This document shows positions 28,802-42,894 of a DNA stretch of 58,400 bases, in pieces. The stretch's first letter is position 1. Each line of letters opens with the position of its first letter. The stretch covers positions 1 to 58,400 of the forward strand of contig NZ_CAKJTI010000023.1 in assembly GCF_917563915.1 (NCBI RefSeq), in the 5' to 3' direction. Below the pieces are notes generated by a model. It saw nothing but the letters and a program-made list of their open reading frames with translations. It had not been told where the DNA came from and made no database searches. Source of the DNA: Bacillus rhizoplanae (lineage in GTDB: Bacteria > Bacillota > Bacilli > Bacillales > Bacillaceae_G). The translations under genes and the position numbers were made by a program.

Positions 28802-29224
28802 ATGCCTACTATTAACCAATTAGTGAGAAATGGACGTACTGATAAAGTATGGAAATCTAAATCACCTGCGTTAAACAAAGGTTTCAACTCTTTAAAGAAA
28901 AAAGCAACTGATATCTCTGCACCTCAAAAACGTGGTGTATGTACTCGTGTTGGTACAATGACTCCAAAGAAACCGAACTCAGCGTTACGTAAATACGCTC
29001 GTGTACGTTTAACAAATGGTATCGAGGTTACTGCTTACATCCCAGGTATCGGTCATAACCTACAAGAACACAGCGTAGTATTAATTCGCGGTGGTCGTGT
29101 AAAAGACTTACCAGGGGTACGTTACCACATCGTTCGTGGTGCGCTTGACACAGCTGGTGTTGACAAACGTATGCAAGGACGTTCTAAATATGGTACTAAG
29201 AGACCAAAACCTGCTAAGAAATAA
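28802..29224 (+). CDS. rpsL: Ribosomal protein S12
   Basis: A 140-residue small-subunit protein at the decoding centre. ATG 28802 is preferred over an in-frame ATG at 28781 because AAGGGAGG lies between them and the family starts MPTINQLVR. The segments [11 protein letters not shown] and GRVKDLPG keep the lysines whose mutation gives streptomycin resistance, so the allele looks susceptible. It is the first gene of rpsL-rpsG-fusA-tuf. Confidence 0.97.
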   Translation: MPTINQLVRNGRTDKVWKSKSPALNKGFNSLKKKATDISAPQKRGVCTRVGTMTPKKPNSALRKYARVRLTNGIEVTAYIPGIGHNLQEHSVVLIRGGRVKDLPGVRYHIVRGALDTAGVDKRMQGRSKYGTKRPKPAKK

Positions 29225-29238
29225 TAAAACTGAACTGA

Positions 29239-29724
<486 letters not shown>

Positions 29725-29782
29725 GATTCAACGAAAAATAACTATAAGCATAAACCGCTTTATTTGTCGCTTATGGAAGTGT

Positions 29783-29803
29783 GGAGAGGGAGAATTCCTC
29801 TCC
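29783..29803 (+). promoter_or_regulatory. stem-loop in the fusA leader
   Basis: GGAGAGG (29783-29789) pairs with CCTCTCC (29797-29803) around GAGAATT, followed only by CTTTC. It occupies the 208-base gap between rpsG and fusA. Its function is unknown; it could be a processing or protein-binding site. Confidence 0.5.
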
Positions 29804-29932
29804 CTTTCAATGGGCGCTCGTTTTACATAATGAGGGTACTAGACATACTGACATATGTAACAAAATAAAGTGGCTTTTTTGCTACTTAAAATAAAAAAAT
29901 CCAATCCATATTAGGAAGGAGAAAGACACCAA

Positions 29933-32011
29933 ATGACAAGAGAGTTCTCCTTAAAAAACACTCGTAATATTGGTATCATGGCTCACATCGATGCTGGTAA
30001 AACAACAGCAACTGAGCGTATCTTGTACTATACAGGACGTATTCACAAAATCGGTGAAACTCACGAAGGTGCATCTCAGATGGACTGGATGGAGCAAGAG
30101 CAAGAGCGTGGTATCACAATTACTTCTGCGGCAACTACAGCTCAATGGAAAGGTCATCGTGTAAACATCATTGACACTCCAGGACACGTAGATTTCACTG
30201 TAGAAGTAGAACGTTCTTTACGCGTACTTGATGGCGCGGTAGCGGTACTTGACGCGCAATCTGGCGTAGAACCACAAACAGAAACTGTTTGGCGTCAAGC
30301 TACTACTTACGGTGTACCACGTATCGTGTTCGTTAACAAAATGGACAAGATTGGTGCAGACTTCTTATATTCTGTAGGAACAATTCATGACCGTTTACAA
30401 GCAAACGCACATCCAATTCAGTTACCAATCGGTGCTGAGGATGAGTTTACGGGAATTATCGACCTAGTAGAAGAGTGTGCATACATGTATGCAAACGACT
30501 TAGGAACAGATATCCAACGTGTTGAAATTCCTGCAGAACATAAAGAATTAGCTGATGAATACCGCGGAAAACTTATCGAAGCGGTAGCAGAGCTTGATGA
30601 AGAAATGATGATGAAGTACCTAGAAGGTGAGGAAATCACTGTAGAAGAGCTTAAAGCTGGTATCCGTAAGGCTACAACTTCTGTAGAATTCTTCCCAGTA
30701 ATCTGTGGTTCTGCATTCAAAAATAAAGGTGTTCAAATTCTGTTAGATGCAGTTATCGACTACCTACCATCTCCATTAGACGTACCTGCTATTAAAGGTA
30801 CTCTTCCGGATACAGAAGAAGAAGTAGAACGTCATTCTAGCGATGAAGAGCCTTTCGCAGCATTAGCATTCAAAATCATGACTGACCCTTATGTTGGTAA
30901 GTTAACATTCTTCCGTGTGTACTCTGGTGTGTTAAACTCTGGATCTTACGTGAAAAACTCAACTAAAGGTAAGCGTGAGCGTGTAGGTCGTATCCTACAA
31001 ATGCACGCAAACAGCCGTGAAGAGATTTCAACAGTTTATGCTGGTGACATCGCTGCTGCTGTAGGGTTAAAAGATACTACAACTGGTGATACTCTTTGTG
31101 ACGAGAAGAGCCTTGTTATCCTTGAGTCTATGGAATTCCCAGAGCCGGTTATCTCTGTAGCTATCGAACCAAAATCTAAAGCTGACCAAGATAAAATGGG
31201 TACAGCATTATCTAAGCTTTCTGAAGAAGATCCAACATTCCGTGCTCACACTGACCAAGAAACTGGCCAAACAATCATCGCTGGTATGGGTGAACTTCAC
31301 CTTGATATCATCGTTGACCGTATGCGCCGTGAATTCAAAGTGGAAGCAAACGTTGGTGCTCCTCAGGTAGCATACCGTGAGACTTTCCGCGCTGCTGCGA
31401 AAGTTGAAGGTAAGTTCGCTCGTCAATCTGGTGGTCGTGGACAATTCGGTCACGTTTGGATTGAGTTTGAACCTAACGAAGAAGGTAAAGGATTCGAGTT
31501 CCAAAACAAGATCGTCGGTGGTGTAGTTCCACGTGAATACATCCCAGCTGTAGGAGCAGGTCTTGAAGATGCACTTAAAAATGGTGTACTTGCAGGATAT
31601 CCTCTAGTAGACATTAAAGCTGCATTAGTTGACGGATCTTACCATGATGTTGACTCCTCTGAGATGGCGTTCAAAATCGCTGCATCTATGGCTCTTAAAG
31701 CTGCGGTTTCTAAATGTAACCCAGTAATTCTTGAGCCAATGATGAAAGTTGAAGTTGTAATTCCTGAAGAGTACATGGGTGACATTATGGGTGACGTAAC
31801 ATCTCGCCGTGGACGCGTAGAAGGTATGGAAGCTCGTGGTAACGCACAAGTTGTTCGTGCGATGGTACCACTTTCTGAGATGTTCGGTTATGCAACGTCT
31901 CTACGTTCTAACACGCAAGGCCGTGGAACATTCTCAATGGTATTTGACCATTATGAAGAGGTTCCTCGTTCAATCTCAGAAGAAATTGTTAAAAAAAATA
32001 AAGGTGAATAA
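29933..32011 (+). CDS. fusA: Elongation factor G
   Basis: A 692-residue translocase GTPase. Domain I holds GTPase motifs AHIDAGKTT (G1, near residue 17), RGITITSA (G2), DTPGHVDF (G3) and NKMD (G4); domains II-V follow at normal length. ATG 29933 lies 14 bases after the ribosome site AAGGAGAAAG. It lies in the rpsL-rpsG-fusA-tuf order. No obvious fusidic-acid resistance change was recognised, though this was not compared residue by residue. Confidence 0.98.
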   Translation: MTREFSLKNTRNIGIMAHIDAGKTTATERILYYTGRIHKIGETHEGASQMDWMEQEQERGITITSAATTAQWKGHRVNIIDTPGHVDFTVEVERSLRVLDGAVAVLDAQSGVEPQTETVWRQATTYGVPRIVFVNKMDKIGADFLYSVGTIHDRLQANAHPIQLPIGAEDEFTGIIDLVEECAYMYANDLGTDIQRVEIPAEHKELADEYRGKLIEAVAELDEEMMMKYLEGEEITVEELKAGIRKATTSVEFFPVICGSAFKNKGVQILLDAVIDYLPSPLDVPAIKGTLPDTEEEVERHSSDEEPFAALAFKIMTDPYVGKLTFFRVYSGVLNSGSYVKNSTKGKRERVGRILQMHANSREEISTVYAGDIAAAVGLKDTTTGDTLCDEKSLVILESMEFPEPVISVAIEPKSKADQDKMGTALSKLSEEDPTFRAHTDQETGQTIIAGMGELHLDIIVDRMRREFKVEANVGAPQVAYRETFRAAAKVEGKFARQSGGRGQFGHVWIEFEPNEEGKGFEFQNKIVGGVVPREYIPAVGAGLEDALKNGVLAGYPLVDIKAALVDGSYHDVDSSEMAFKIAASMALKAAVSKCNPVILEPMMKVEVVIPEEYMGDIMGDVTSRRGRVEGMEARGNAQVVRAMVPLSEMFGYATSLRSNTQGRGTFSMVFDHYEEVPRSISEEIVKKNKGE

Positions 32012-32040
32012 TTGATTTTTATCGATTGTTCAAGTATAAC
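32012..32040 (+). promoter_or_regulatory. candidate promoter of tuf
   Basis: TTGATT (32012-32017), a 17-base spacer and TATAAC (32035-32040), starting one base after the fusA stop. It would give tuf an independent transcript with an 80-base leader. Confidence 0.5.
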
Positions 32041-32055
32041 TACTTATGTAAGCTT

Positions 32056-32085
32056 AGAAAGCGGGGCTTAGGCCCCTTACTTTCT
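32056..32085 (+). promoter_or_regulatory. GC-rich stem-loop in the tuf leader
   Basis: AGAAAG (32056-32061) pairs with CTTTCT (32080-32085), enclosing GGGGC/GCCCC with a short TTAG loop. There is no following T tract, so it is not a standard terminator. Confidence 0.55.
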
Positions 32086-32129
32086 AGTCTAAATATAAAA
32101 TAATCTATATAACCAAGGAGGAATTTAGA

Positions 32130-33317
<1,188 letters not shown>

Positions 33318-33335
33318 TCTCAACTGATATATATG

Positions 33336-33366
33336 AAACTCAAGGGATTTTCCCTTGGGTTTTTTA
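33336..33366 (+). terminator. terminator after tuf
   Basis: An 11-base stem (33337-33347 with 33351-33361, with G-U pairs), loop TTT, followed by T6-type sequence. It ends the rpsL-tuf unit. Confidence 0.9.
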
Positions 33367-33483
33367 TTTTTGTTTATAATAGATGAAAGTCTATTTTTAA
33401 GTTTTGACGAGTTTCTTCTATAGTATATAAATTGTAAAATCATCCATCCAGAAACTGTAAAAATAATTACAACAGATGAAAAC

Positions 33484-33512
33484 TTGAAATTCTTTAAAGT
33501 GCCATGTATAAT
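33484..33512 (+). promoter_or_regulatory. S10 operon promoter P1
   Basis: TTGAAA (33484-33489), a 17-base spacer and a perfect TATAAT (33507-33512). It lies in the 396-base gap between tuf and rpsJ, 40-odd bases upstream of a second promoter. Confidence 0.65.
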
Positions 33513-33551
33513 AGCAAAAGTAGAGAAAAGCAGATGCAAAGAAAAAGATGC

Positions 33552-33580
33552 TTGCATCTAGACGAATAACATTGTATAAT
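33552..33580 (+). promoter_or_regulatory. S10 operon promoter P2
   Basis: TTGCAT (33552-33557), a 17-base spacer and a perfect TATAAT (33575-33580). The -10 lies inside a perfect 8-base inverted repeat (33568-33575 and 33583-33590). Confidence 0.75.
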
Positions 33581-33590
33581 AGACAATGTT
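33568..33590. promoter_or_regulatory. inverted repeat across the S10 P2 -10 box
   Basis: AACATTGT (33568-33575) and ACAATGTT (33583-33590) are perfect inverted repeats separated by seven bases, centred two bases downstream of the -10 midpoint. The layout is operator-like, but no known repressor site was recognised. Confidence 0.5.
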
Positions 33591-33599
33591 GGTCTTTGA

Positions 33600-34022
<423 letters not shown>

Positions 34023-34055
34023 TTTATATAAGTTAAAATGTAGGAGGTGTAACTC

Positions 34056-34688
34056 ATGACCAAAGGAATCTTAGGAAAAAAGATCGGTATGACTCAAGTA
34101 TTTGCTGAAAACGGTGAGCTAATTCCTGTAACTGTTATCGAAGCGACTCCAAACGTTGTTCTTCAAAAGAAAACTGTTGAAACTGATGGCTACAATGCAA
34201 TTCAGTTAGGTTTCGCTGATAAACGTGAAAAATTAGCTAACAAACCTGAACAAGGTCACGTTGCTAAAGCAACTACTGCTCCTAAGCGCTTCATTCGCGA
34301 ACTTCGCGATGCAGACGTGGAAGGACAAGAAGTTGGTCAAGAGGTAAAAGTAGAAGTTTTCGCTGCAGGTGAAACTGTAGACGTAACAGGTATTTCTAAA
34401 GGTAAAGGTTTCCAAGGTGCTATTAAACGCCACGGACAATCTCGCGGACCTATGTCTCACGGTTCTCGTTATCACCGTCGTCCTGGTTCAATGGGCCCTG
34501 TTGCTCCGAACCGTGTATTCAAAGGCAAAAAACTTGCTGGACGTATGGGTGGAGACCAAGTTACTATTCAAAACTTAGAAATCGTTCAAGTTGATGTTGA
34601 ACGTAATTTACTATTAGTAAAAGGCAACGTTCCTGGCGCTAAGAAATCTCTTGTAGTTGTTCGTAGTGCTGTTAAGGCTAGCAAATAA
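34056..34688 (+). CDS. rplC: Ribosomal protein L3
   Basis: A 210-residue large-subunit assembly initiator reaching to the peptidyl transferase centre. It begins [16 protein letters not shown], and the central loop [20 protein letters not shown] (about 128-147) is the extension that contacts 23S rRNA. ATG 34056 follows TAGGAGGTG. It lies 33 bases after rpsJ. Confidence 0.97.
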   Translation: MTKGILGKKIGMTQVFAENGELIPVTVIEATPNVVLQKKTVETDGYNAIQLGFADKREKLANKPEQGHVAKATTAPKRFIRELRDADVEGQEVGQEVKVEVFAAGETVDVTGISKGKGFQGAIKRHGQSRGPMSHGSRYHRRPGSMGPVAPNRVFKGKKLAGRMGGDQVTIQNLEIVQVDVERNLLLVKGNVPGAKKSLVVVRSAVKASK

Positions 34689-34714
34689 TTTTCTGTAAGA
34701 AAGGAGGAACCCCA

Positions 34715-35338
34715 ATGCCAAAAGTAAAGTTATATAACCAAACTGGTTCTGAAGTTGGTGAAATCCAATTAACTGAAACTATTTTCGGTATCGAACCAAA
34801 CGAAGCTGTACTTTTCGAAGCAGTAATGATGCAACGTGCATCTTTACGCCAAGGTACACACAAAGTAAAAACTCGCTCTGAAGTGCGCGGTGGAGGTCGT
34901 AAACCATGGCGTCAAAAAGGAACTGGACGTGCTCGTCAAGGCTCTATCCGTTCTCCTCAATGGCGTGGTGGTGGTACGGTATTCGGACCTACACCAAGAA
35001 GCTATGCGTACAAACTACCTAAAAAAGTTCGTCGCTTAGCTATCAAATCTGCATTAGCTACTAAAGTAGTTGAGAACAACATCGTAGTTCTTGAGGATTT
35101 AGTGTTAAATGCACCAAAAACAAAAGACATGGTAGCAGTTCTTAAAGGATTAACTGTTGAGAAGAAAGCTCTTATCGTAACTGCTGATGTAAACGAAGCA
35201 GTTGAGTTATCTGCTCGCAATATCCCTGGAGTAACAGTAATCACTGCTGATGGCGTAAACGTTTTAGACGTTCTTCATCATGATAAGCTAATCATGACAA
35301 AAGCGGCAGTGGAAAAAGTAGAGGAGGTGCTTGCATAA
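34715..35338 (+). CDS. rplD: Ribosomal protein L4
   Basis: A 207-residue protein lining the nascent peptide tunnel. The tunnel loop appears as [20 protein letters not shown] (about 60-80), the region where macrolide-resistance changes occur, and it looks unaltered. ATG 34715 follows AAAGGAGGAA. Its stop overlaps the rplW start by one base (TAATG), giving coupled translation. In E. coli L4 controls this operon; a similar role here is not shown. Confidence 0.97.
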   Translation: MPKVKLYNQTGSEVGEIQLTETIFGIEPNEAVLFEAVMMQRASLRQGTHKVKTRSEVRGGGRKPWRQKGTGRARQGSIRSPQWRGGGTVFGPTPRSYAYKLPKKVRRLAIKSALATKVVENNIVVLEDLVLNAPKTKDMVAVLKGLTVEKKALIVTADVNEAVELSARNIPGVTVITADGVNVLDVLHHDKLIMTKAAVEKVEEVLA

Positions 35339-35628
35339 TGAAAGATCCTCGTGATATCATTAAGCGCCCAGTTATCACTGAACGTTCTATGGAAATGATG
35401 GCTGAAAAAAAATACACGTTCGATGTGGACGTTAAAGCTAATAAAACGGAAGTTAAAGATGCTGTAGAAGCTATCTTTGGTGTTGAAGTTGATAAAGTAA
35501 ATATCATGAACTACAAACCAAAAGCAAAACGTGTTGGTCGTCACGCTGGTTTCACTAACCGTCGTCGTAAAGCAATCGTTAAGCTTACTGCTGACAGCAA
35601 AGAAATCGAGATCTTCCAAGGAGTTTAA
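35338..35628 (+). CDS. rplW: Ribosomal protein L23
   Basis: A 96-residue protein at the tunnel exit, docking site for trigger factor and SRP. The N-terminus [18 protein letters not shown] is typical of L23, and the extended loop [15 protein letters not shown] follows. ATG 35338 overlaps the rplD stop, and AGAGGAGG (35321-35328) lies within rplD. Normal bacterial length. Confidence 0.97.
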   Translation: MKDPRDIIKRPVITERSMEMMAEKKYTFDVDVKANKTEVKDAVEAIFGVEVDKVNIMNYKPKAKRVGRHAGFTNRRRKAIVKLTADSKEIEIFQGV

Positions 35629-35656
35629 TCCTTACTAAAGAAGGAGGGAAAATCAG

Positions 35657-36487
35657 ATGGCAATCAAAAAGTATAATCCAACTACTAACGGTCGTCGTAA
35701 CATGACTACGAATGATTTCGCTGAAATCACGACTGATAGACCGGAAAAATCATTACTTGCGCCTTTAAGCAAAAAGGCTGGACGTAATAACCAAGGTAAA
35801 ATCACTGTACGTCACCAAGGTGGCGGACACAAGCGTCAATACCGTATCATCGACTTCAAACGTAACAAAGATGGAATTCCAGGACGCGTTGCTACGATCG
35901 AATACGATCCAAACCGCTCTGCGAATATTGCATTAATTAACTACGTTGACGGTGAAAAACGTTACATCCTTGCTCCTAAAAACTTAGAAGTAGGTATGGA
36001 AATCATGTCTGGCCCAGAAGCGGACATTAAAATCGGTAACGCATTACCATTAATCAACATTCCAGTAGGTACAGTTGTTCATAACATCGAGCTTAAACCA
36101 GGTCGCGGTGGACAATTAGTTCGTTCTGCTGGTACATCTGCTCAAGTACTTGGTAAAGAAGGTAAATACGTACTTGTACGTTTAACTTCTGGTGAAGTAC
36201 GCTTAGTCCTATCTACTTGTCGCGCTACAGTAGGTCAAGTAGGTAATGAGCACCATGAACTTATTAAAATTGGTAAAGCGGGTCGTTCTCGCTGGTTAGG
36301 CAAGCGCCCAACTGTTCGTGGTTCTGTAATGAACCCAGTTGATCACCCACACGGTGGTGGTGAAGGTCGCTCACCAATCGGACGTAAGTCTCCAATGTCT
36401 CCATGGGGTAAACCAACTCTTGGATTCAAAACTCGTAAGAAAAATAAAGCGTCTGACAAATTCATCGTTCGTCGTCGTAAAAAATAA
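35657..36487 (+). CDS. rplB: Ribosomal protein L2
   Basis: A 276-residue core large-subunit protein needed for subunit association and peptidyl transferase activity. The conserved C-terminal loop [20 protein letters not shown] (about 220-240) with its essential histidine is present. ATG 35657 follows GAAGGAGGG. It lies 28 bases after rplW. Confidence 0.98.
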   Translation: MAIKKYNPTTNGRRNMTTNDFAEITTDRPEKSLLAPLSKKAGRNNQGKITVRHQGGGHKRQYRIIDFKRNKDGIPGRVATIEYDPNRSANIALINYVDGEKRYILAPKNLEVGMEIMSGPEADIKIGNALPLINIPVGTVVHNIELKPGRGGQLVRSAGTSAQVLGKEGKYVLVRLTSGEVRLVLSTCRATVGQVGNEHHELIKIGKAGRSRWLGKRPTVRGSVMNPVDHPHGGGEGRSPIGRKSPMSPWGKPTLGFKTRKKNKASDKFIVRRRKK

Positions 36488-36547
36488 TGGGGTTGTAGTA
36501 CGGTTCATTTCTAGAACCGTACGGCAATCACGAAGGGAGGCACCAAA

Positions 36548-36826
36548 ATGGCTCGTAGCTTGAAAAAAGGACCATTTGTTGATGATCATTTAATGAACAA
36601 AATTGCAAAGTTAAATGAAACTGAGCAAAAACAAGTTGTAAAAACTTGGTCTCGTCGTTCAACGATCTTCCCACAGTTTATTGGTCATACAATCGCTGTA
36701 TATGATGGTCGTAAACACGTTCCTGTATACGTAACTGAGGATATGGTTGGCCACAAGTTAGGTGAGTTCGCACCAACTCGTACGTACAAAGGTCATGATG
36801 CTGACGATAAGAAAACTAGAAGATAA
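36548..36826 (+). CDS. rpsS: Ribosomal protein S19
   Basis: A 92-residue protein of the 30S head near the A-site finger. [15 protein letters not shown] and [21 protein letters not shown] are diagnostic. ATG 36548 follows AAGGGAGG. A small inverted repeat (CGGTTC..GAACCG, 36500-36518) lies in the preceding 60-base gap. Its stop lies 17 bases before the rplV start. Confidence 0.97.
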
Positions 36827-36843
36827 TGAGAGGAGGCACTTCA

Positions 36844-37185
36844 ATGCAAGCTAAAGCAGTAGCGAGAACAGTTCGTATTGCTCCTCGTAAAGTTCGTTTA
36901 GTAGTAGACTTAATCCGAGGTAAGCAAGTGGGTGAAGCGATTGCTATCCTTAACCACACACCAAAAACTGCTTCTCCAGTTGTAGAAAAAGTTTTGAAAT
37001 CTGCAATTGCAAATGCAGAACATAACTATGAAATGGACATAAACAACTTAGTTGTTGAAAAAGTTTTCGTTGACGAAGGTCCAACGTTAAAACGTTTCCG
37101 TCCACGTGCAATGGGTCGTGCAAGCCAAATTAACAAACGCACAAGCCACATCACAGTTGTGGTATCAGAAAAGAAGGAGGGATAA
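36844..37185 (+). CDS. rplV: Ribosomal protein L22
   Basis: A 113-residue protein lining the exit tunnel. ATG 36844 after GAGAGGAGG is preferred to an in-frame ATG at 36826 that overlaps the rpsS stop. The tunnel hairpin includes [20 protein letters not shown] (about 84-103), the region of macrolide-resistance changes, with no evident insertion or deletion. It ends three bases before rpsC. Confidence 0.97.
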
Positions 37186-37188
37186 TCG

Positions 37189-38474
<1,286 letters not shown>

Positions 38475-38494
38475 ATTGAGGGGAGGTTTGCAAA

Positions 38495-38758
38495 GTGAGC
38501 GAACGTAACCAACGCAAAGTTTACACTGGTCGTGTTGTTTCTGACAAAATGGACAAAACGATTACAGTTTTAGTTGAAACTTACAAAACTCATTCCTTGT
38601 ACGGAAAGCGCGTTAAGTATTCTAAGAAGTATAAAGCCCATGATGAGCAAAACCAAGCAAAAGTTGGCGATATCGTAAAAATCATGGAAACTCGCCCGCT
38701 TTCTGCTACTAAGCGTTTCCGTTTAGTTGAAATCGTTGAAGAAGCGGTTATTATCTAA
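38495..38758 (+). CDS. rpsQ: Ribosomal protein S17
   Basis: An 87-residue OB-fold primary 16S rRNA binder. It begins [20 protein letters not shown] and has the motif [19 protein letters not shown]. The start is GTG 38495 after GGGGAGGT. It belongs to the rplP-rpmC-rpsQ run shared by nearly all bacteria. Confidence 0.97.
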   Translation: MSERNQRKVYTGRVVSDKMDKTITVLVETYKTHSLYGKRVKYSKKYKAHDEQNQAKVGDIVKIMETRPLSATKRFRLVEIVEEAVII

Positions 38759-38801
38759 ATAGACGAATCGGAATTTTAAGTCCGAAGGGAGGTTTCATAA
38801 C

Positions 38802-39170
38802 ATGATCCAACAAGAATCTCGTTTGAAAGTAGCTGACAACTCTGGCGCACGTGAACTTTTAACAATCAAAGTATTAGGCGGCTCTGGTCGTAAATACGCA
38901 AACATCGGTGATATTATCGTTGCTACGGTAAAACAAGCAACACCAGGTGGCGTTGTTAAAAAAGGTGACGTTGTTAAAGCAGTAGTAGTACGTACGAAGA
39001 GCGGTGCTCGTCGTCCAGACGGTTCTTATATCAAATTTGATGAAAACGCAGCGGTTATCATTAAAGACGATAAGAGCCCACGTGGTACTCGTATCTTCGG
39101 ACCAGTAGCTCGTGAATTACGTGATAACAACTTCATGAAGATCGTTTCTTTAGCTCCAGAAGTTCTATAA
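38802..39170 (+). CDS. rplN: Ribosomal protein L14
   Basis: A 122-residue interface protein that contacts the 30S subunit and is the docking site of silencing factor RsfS. It begins [19 protein letters not shown]; the C-terminal [20 protein letters not shown] is intact. ATG 38802 follows AAGGGAGGT. Confidence 0.97.
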   Translation: MIQQESRLKVADNSGARELLTIKVLGGSGRKYANIGDIIVATVKQATPGGVVKKGDVVKAVVVRTKSGARRPDGSYIKFDENAAVIIKDDKSPRGTRIFGPVARELRDNNFMKIVSLAPEVL

Positions 39171-39208
39171 TTTAAGGTCTTGCCTTGCTAAGGAGGTGCA
39201 GAAGTAAG

Positions 39209-39520
39209 ATGCATGTAAAAAAAGGTGATAAAGTACAGGTAATCAGTGGTAAAGACAAAGGAAAACAAGGCGTTATCCTTGCAGCTTTCCCAAAAGAAAA
39301 CCGTGTTATCGTTGAGGGTGTTAACATCGTTAAGAAGCACTCTAAGCCATCTCAAATAAATCCACAAGGTGGAATTATCACGAAAGAAGCAGCTATCCAC
39401 GTATCTAATGTTATGCCATTAGATCCTAAAACAGGTGTACCTACTCGCGTAGGCTACAAAGCGGAAGATGGTAAAAAAGTTCGTGTTGCAAAAAAATCTG
39501 GTGAATTGTTAGATAAATAA
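39209..39520 (+). CDS. rplX: Ribosomal protein L24
   Basis: A 103-residue early-assembly protein with an N-terminal KOW motif ([20 protein letters not shown]). ATG 39209 follows AAGGAGGTG (39190-39198) by ten bases; an in-frame start at 39185 lies upstream of that site. Typical length. Confidence 0.97.
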   Translation: MHVKKGDKVQVISGKDKGKQGVILAAFPKENRVIVEGVNIVKKHSKPSQINPQGGIITKEAAIHVSNVMPLDPKTGVPTRVGYKAEDGKKVRVAKKSGELLDK

Positions 39521-39546
39521 GTTCTATATGAAAGGAGGTCCCTTCA

Positions 39547-40086
39547 TTGAATCGCCTTAAAGAGAAATTCCAAAAAGAAATTACTCCTGCTCTTATGAGC
39601 AAGTTTAACTATAAATCTGTAATGGAAGTACCGAAAATCGAAAAGATCGTAATCAACACTGGTGTTGGTGACGCGGTATCCAACTCTAAAGCATTAGACA
39701 GTGCTGTAGAAGAGTTAACACAAATCGCAGGTCAAAAACCTGTTGTAACTCGCGCTAAAAAATCTATCGCAGGATTCCGTCTTCGTGAGGGTATGCCTAT
39801 CGGTGCAAAGGTTACTTTACGCGGCGAGCAAATGTATGAGTTCTTCGACAAATTAGTATCAGTTTCTTTACCACGTGTACGTGATTTCCGTGGTGTTTCT
39901 AAGAAATCTTTCGATGGTCGTGGTAACTACACATTAGGTGTTAAAGAGCAATTAATTTTCCCTGAGATTGATTATGATAAAGTAAGCAAAGTTCGTGGTA
40001 TGGACATCGTAATCGTTACTACAGCGAAAACTGATGAAGAAGCTCGTGAACTTTTAACACAATTCGGTATGCCATTCCAAAAATAA
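39547..40086 (+). CDS. rplE: Ribosomal protein L5
   Basis: A 179-residue 5S-rRNA-binding protein of the central protuberance. It starts at TTG 39547, seven bases after AAAGGAGGT; no ATG is available near the conserved N-terminus [11 protein letters not shown]. The signature [14 protein letters not shown] (about 30-43) and the central RDFRGVS segment are present. Confidence 0.96.
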   Translation: MNRLKEKFQKEITPALMSKFNYKSVMEVPKIEKIVINTGVGDAVSNSKALDSAVEELTQIAGQKPVVTRAKKSIAGFRLREGMPIGAKVTLRGEQMYEFFDKLVSVSLPRVRDFRGVSKKSFDGRGNYTLGVKEQLIFPEIDYDKVSKVRGMDIVIVTTAKTDEEARELLTQFGMPFQK

Positions 40087-40305
<219 letters not shown>

Positions 40306-40334
40306 TACCCACAAATGGGAAGGAGGTAACACAC

Positions 40335-40733
40335 ATGGTGATGACAGATCCAATTGCAGATATGCTTACTCGCATCCGTAATGCGAACATGGTACGTCAT
40401 GAGAAATTAGAAGTTCCTGCTTCTAAAATCAAAAAAGAAATCGCTGAAATCTTAAAACGTGAAGGTTTCATTCGTGATGTGGAATACATCGAGGATAACA
40501 AACAAGGTATCCTTCGTATTTTCCTAAAATACGGTGTAAACAATGAGCGTGTAATCACTGGATTAAAGCGTATCAGTAAGCCTGGCTTACGTGTTTATGC
40601 AAAAGCTGATGAAGTACCACGTGTACTTAACGGATTAGGTATTGCACTTGTTTCTACATCTAAGGGAGTAATGACGGACAAAGACGCTCGTCAATTACAA
40701 ACTGGTGGAGAAGTAGTAGCATACGTTTGGTAA
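40335..40733 (+). CDS. rpsH: Ribosomal protein S8
   Basis: A 132-residue primary binder of the 16S rRNA central domain; in E. coli it represses the spc operon. It begins [18 protein letters not shown] and ends [20 protein letters not shown] before the last few residues. ATG 40335 follows AAGGAGGTA; the longer in-frame start at 40299 lies within rpsN and is rejected. Confidence 0.97.
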   Translation: MVMTDPIADMLTRIRNANMVRHEKLEVPASKIKKEIAEILKREGFIRDVEYIEDNKQGILRIFLKYGVNNERVITGLKRISKPGLRVYAKADEVPRVLNGLGIALVSTSKGVMTDKDARQLQTGGEVVAYVW

Positions 40734-40764
40734 TATATATTTAAACGAACGGAGGTGTGACCAC

Positions 40765-41304
40765 ATGTCTCGTATTGGTAAAAAGATTCTTGACATCCCT
40801 GCAGGTGTTACAGTTACAGTAGCAGAAAATAATACTGTAACTGTAAAAGGCCCTAAAGGTGAATTAACTCGTACTTTCAATGCTGATATGGTTATCAAAA
40901 TTGAAGAAAATATCTTAACAGTAGAACGCCCTTCTGAACAGAAGGAACACCGTGCATTACACGGAACAACTCGTGCTCTTCTTGGAAACATGGTTGAAGG
41001 TGTAACAACAGGTTTCGCTCGCGGACTTGAATTAATCGGTGTTGGTTACCGTGCACAAAAACAAGGTGACAAACTTGTATTAAACGTAGGTTACTCTCAC
41101 CCAGTTGAGATGACTCCAGAAGCTGGTCTTGAAGTTGAAGTTCCTGCTCCTACAAAGATCGTAATCAAAGGTATCGACAAGCAACGTGTTGGCGAATTTG
41201 CTGCTAACGTTCGCGCTGTACGTGCTCCAGAGCCATACAAAGGCAAAGGTATTCGTTACGAAGGCGAAGTTGTACGTCGTAAAGAAGGTAAAACTGCTAA
41301 GTAA
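40765..41304 (+). CDS. rplF: Ribosomal protein L6
   Basis: A 179-residue protein near the sarcin-ricin loop, made of two similar alpha/beta domains. It begins [17 protein letters not shown], and the C-terminal signature [20 protein letters not shown] is present. ATG 40765 follows CGGAGGTG. Confidence 0.97.
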   Translation: MSRIGKKILDIPAGVTVTVAENNTVTVKGPKGELTRTFNADMVIKIEENILTVERPSEQKEHRALHGTTRALLGNMVEGVTTGFARGLELIGVGYRAQKQGDKLVLNVGYSHPVEMTPEAGLEVEVPAPTKIVIKGIDKQRVGEFAANVRAVRAPEPYKGKGIRYEGEVVRRKEGKTAK

Positions 41305-41335
41305 ACCCGTTAGGTGAAAGAAAGGAGTGACAAGA

Positions 41336-41698
41336 ATGATCACTAAACCTGATAAAAATGCGGTTCGTAGGAAAAGACATGCACGTGTACGTGCAAAGCT
41401 TGCTGGTACTGCTGAGCGTCCACGTTTAAACGTGTTCCGTTCTAATCAACACATTTACGCTCAAGTAATTGATGATGTAAACGGTGTAACATTAGCAAGC
41501 GCGTCTACTCTTGATAAAGAACTTACTCTTAACGGTACAGGCAACACTGAAGCTGCTACTAAAGTTGGCGAATTAGTTGCTAAACGTGCTGTAGAGAAAG
41601 GCGTTAAAGAAATAGTATTTGATCGCGGCGGTTACTTATACCATGGTCGTGTTAAAGCTTTAGCTGAAGCTGCTCGTGAGGCTGGCTTACAATTTTAA
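41336..41698 (+). CDS. rplR: Ribosomal protein L18
   Basis: A 120-residue 5S-rRNA-binding protein. It begins [20 protein letters not shown], with a basic N-terminal tail followed by the folded domain ([18 protein letters not shown]) and [19 protein letters not shown] 41336 is nine bases after AAGGAG; an in-frame codon at 41327 is too close to the site. Confidence 0.96.
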   Translation: MITKPDKNAVRRKRHARVRAKLAGTAERPRLNVFRSNQHIYAQVIDDVNGVTLASASTLDKELTLNGTGNTEAATKVGELVAKRAVEKGVKEIVFDRGGYLYHGRVKALAEAAREAGLQF

Positions 41699-41719
41699 TG
41701 GTCAAAGGAGGGAAAATAG

Positions 41720-42220
41720 ATGCGTCGCATTGACCCAAGTAAATTTGAACTTGAAGAACGTGTAGTTACGATAAACCGTGTTGCGAAAGTTGTTAAGGGT
41801 GGTCGTCGTTTCCGCTTCGCTGCACTAGTTGTAGTTGGCGATAAAAACGGTCATGTTGGATTCGGTACTGGTAAAGCGCAAGAGGTACCAGATGCAATCC
41901 GCAAGGCTATCGAAGATGCTAAGAAAAACTTAATCGAAGTACCATTAGTTGGTACAACAATTCCACACGTAATTATCGGTCAATTTGGAGCGGGTGAAGT
42001 ATTCTTAAAACCTGCTGCAGAAGGTACTGGAGTTATCGCTGGTGGTCCAGTTCGTGCGGTTCTTGAATTAGCTGGTGTACAAGATATTCTTTCTAAATCT
42101 CTTGGTTCTAACACACCAATTAACATGATCCGTGCTACTGTAAATGGATTAAAAGATCTTAAGCGTGCTGAAGATGTTGCAAAATTACGCGGTAAATCTG
42201 TAGAAGAGCTACTAGGTTAA
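41720..42220 (+). CDS. rpsE: Ribosomal protein S5
   Basis: A 166-residue protein of the mRNA entry site and decoding fidelity. The double-strand RNA-binding-like N-terminal domain includes [18 protein letters not shown], the spectinomycin loop region, which appears unaltered. The C-terminal domain has [21 protein letters not shown] 41720 follows AAAGGAGGG. Confidence 0.97.
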   Translation: MRRIDPSKFELEERVVTINRVAKVVKGGRRFRFAALVVVGDKNGHVGFGTGKAQEVPDAIRKAIEDAKKNLIEVPLVGTTIPHVIIGQFGAGEVFLKPAAEGTGVIAGGPVRAVLELAGVQDILSKSLGSNTPINMIRATVNGLKDLKRAEDVAKLRGKSVEELLG

Positions 42221-42237
42221 GAAGGAGGGAAAACATA

Positions 42238-42420
42238 ATGGCGAAAAAGTTAGAAATTACCCTCACTCGTAGTGTAATTGGTCGTCCACAAGATCAACGT
42301 GCGACTGTAGAAGCTTTAGGTCTTAAAAAGTTGAATTCAACTGTAGTTAAGGAAGAAACTCCTGCTATTCGCGGTATGATCAACAAAGTTTCTCACCTTG
42401 TAACTGTAAAAGAAGCTTAA
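42238..42420 (+). CDS. rpmD: Ribosomal protein L30
   Basis: A 60-residue small large-subunit protein. [20 protein letters not shown] and [20 protein letters not shown] are typical. ATG 42238 follows AAGGAGGG. It sits between rpsE and rplO as in other Firmicutes. Confidence 0.96.
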   Translation: MAKKLEITLTRSVIGRPQDQRATVEALGLKKLNSTVVKEETPAIRGMINKVSHLVTVKEA

Positions 42421-42453
42421 TGATAACTCATCAATATAAGGAGGTGCCTGGGA

Positions 42454-42894
42454 ATGAAACTTCATGAATTACAACCTGCAGAAGGTTCTCGTAAAGTTCG
42501 TAACCGTGTAGGTCGTGGTATCGGTTCTGGTAACGGTAAAACTGCTGGAAAAGGTCATAAAGGACAAAACGCACGTTCTGGTGGCGGTGTTCGTCTTGGT
42601 TTTGAAGGCGGTCAAACTCCATTATTCCGTCGTTTACCAAAACGCGGCTTTACAAACATCAACCGTAAAGAGTTTGCTATCGTTAACTTAACAACGTTAA
42701 ATCGTTTTGAAGACGGTACAGAAGTAACACCTGAATTATTGCTTGAGACTGGCGTTATCAGCAAATTAAATGACGGTGTTAAAATTCTTGCAAACGGTGC
42801 GGTAGAGAAAAAGCTTACTGTTAAAGCTCACAAGTTCTCTTCAACTGCAAAAGAAGCGATTGAAGCGGCTGGCGGAACAGTTGAGGTGATCTAA
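42454..42894 (+). CDS. rplO: Ribosomal protein L15
   Basis: A 146-residue late-assembly protein. It has the long glycine- and basic-rich N-terminal extension ([20 protein letters not shown]) and the globular C-terminal domain. ATG 42454 follows AAGGAGGTG. Its stop overlaps the secY ATG (TAATG), so the membrane translocase gene is translationally coupled to ribosomal protein synthesis. Confidence 0.97.
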   Translation: MKLHELQPAEGSRKVRNRVGRGIGSGNGKTAGKGHKGQNARSGGGVRLGFEGGQTPLFRRLPKRGFTNINRKEFAIVNLTTLNRFEDGTEVTPELLLETGVISKLNDGVKILANGAVEKKLTVKAHKFSSTAKEAIEAAGGTVEVI

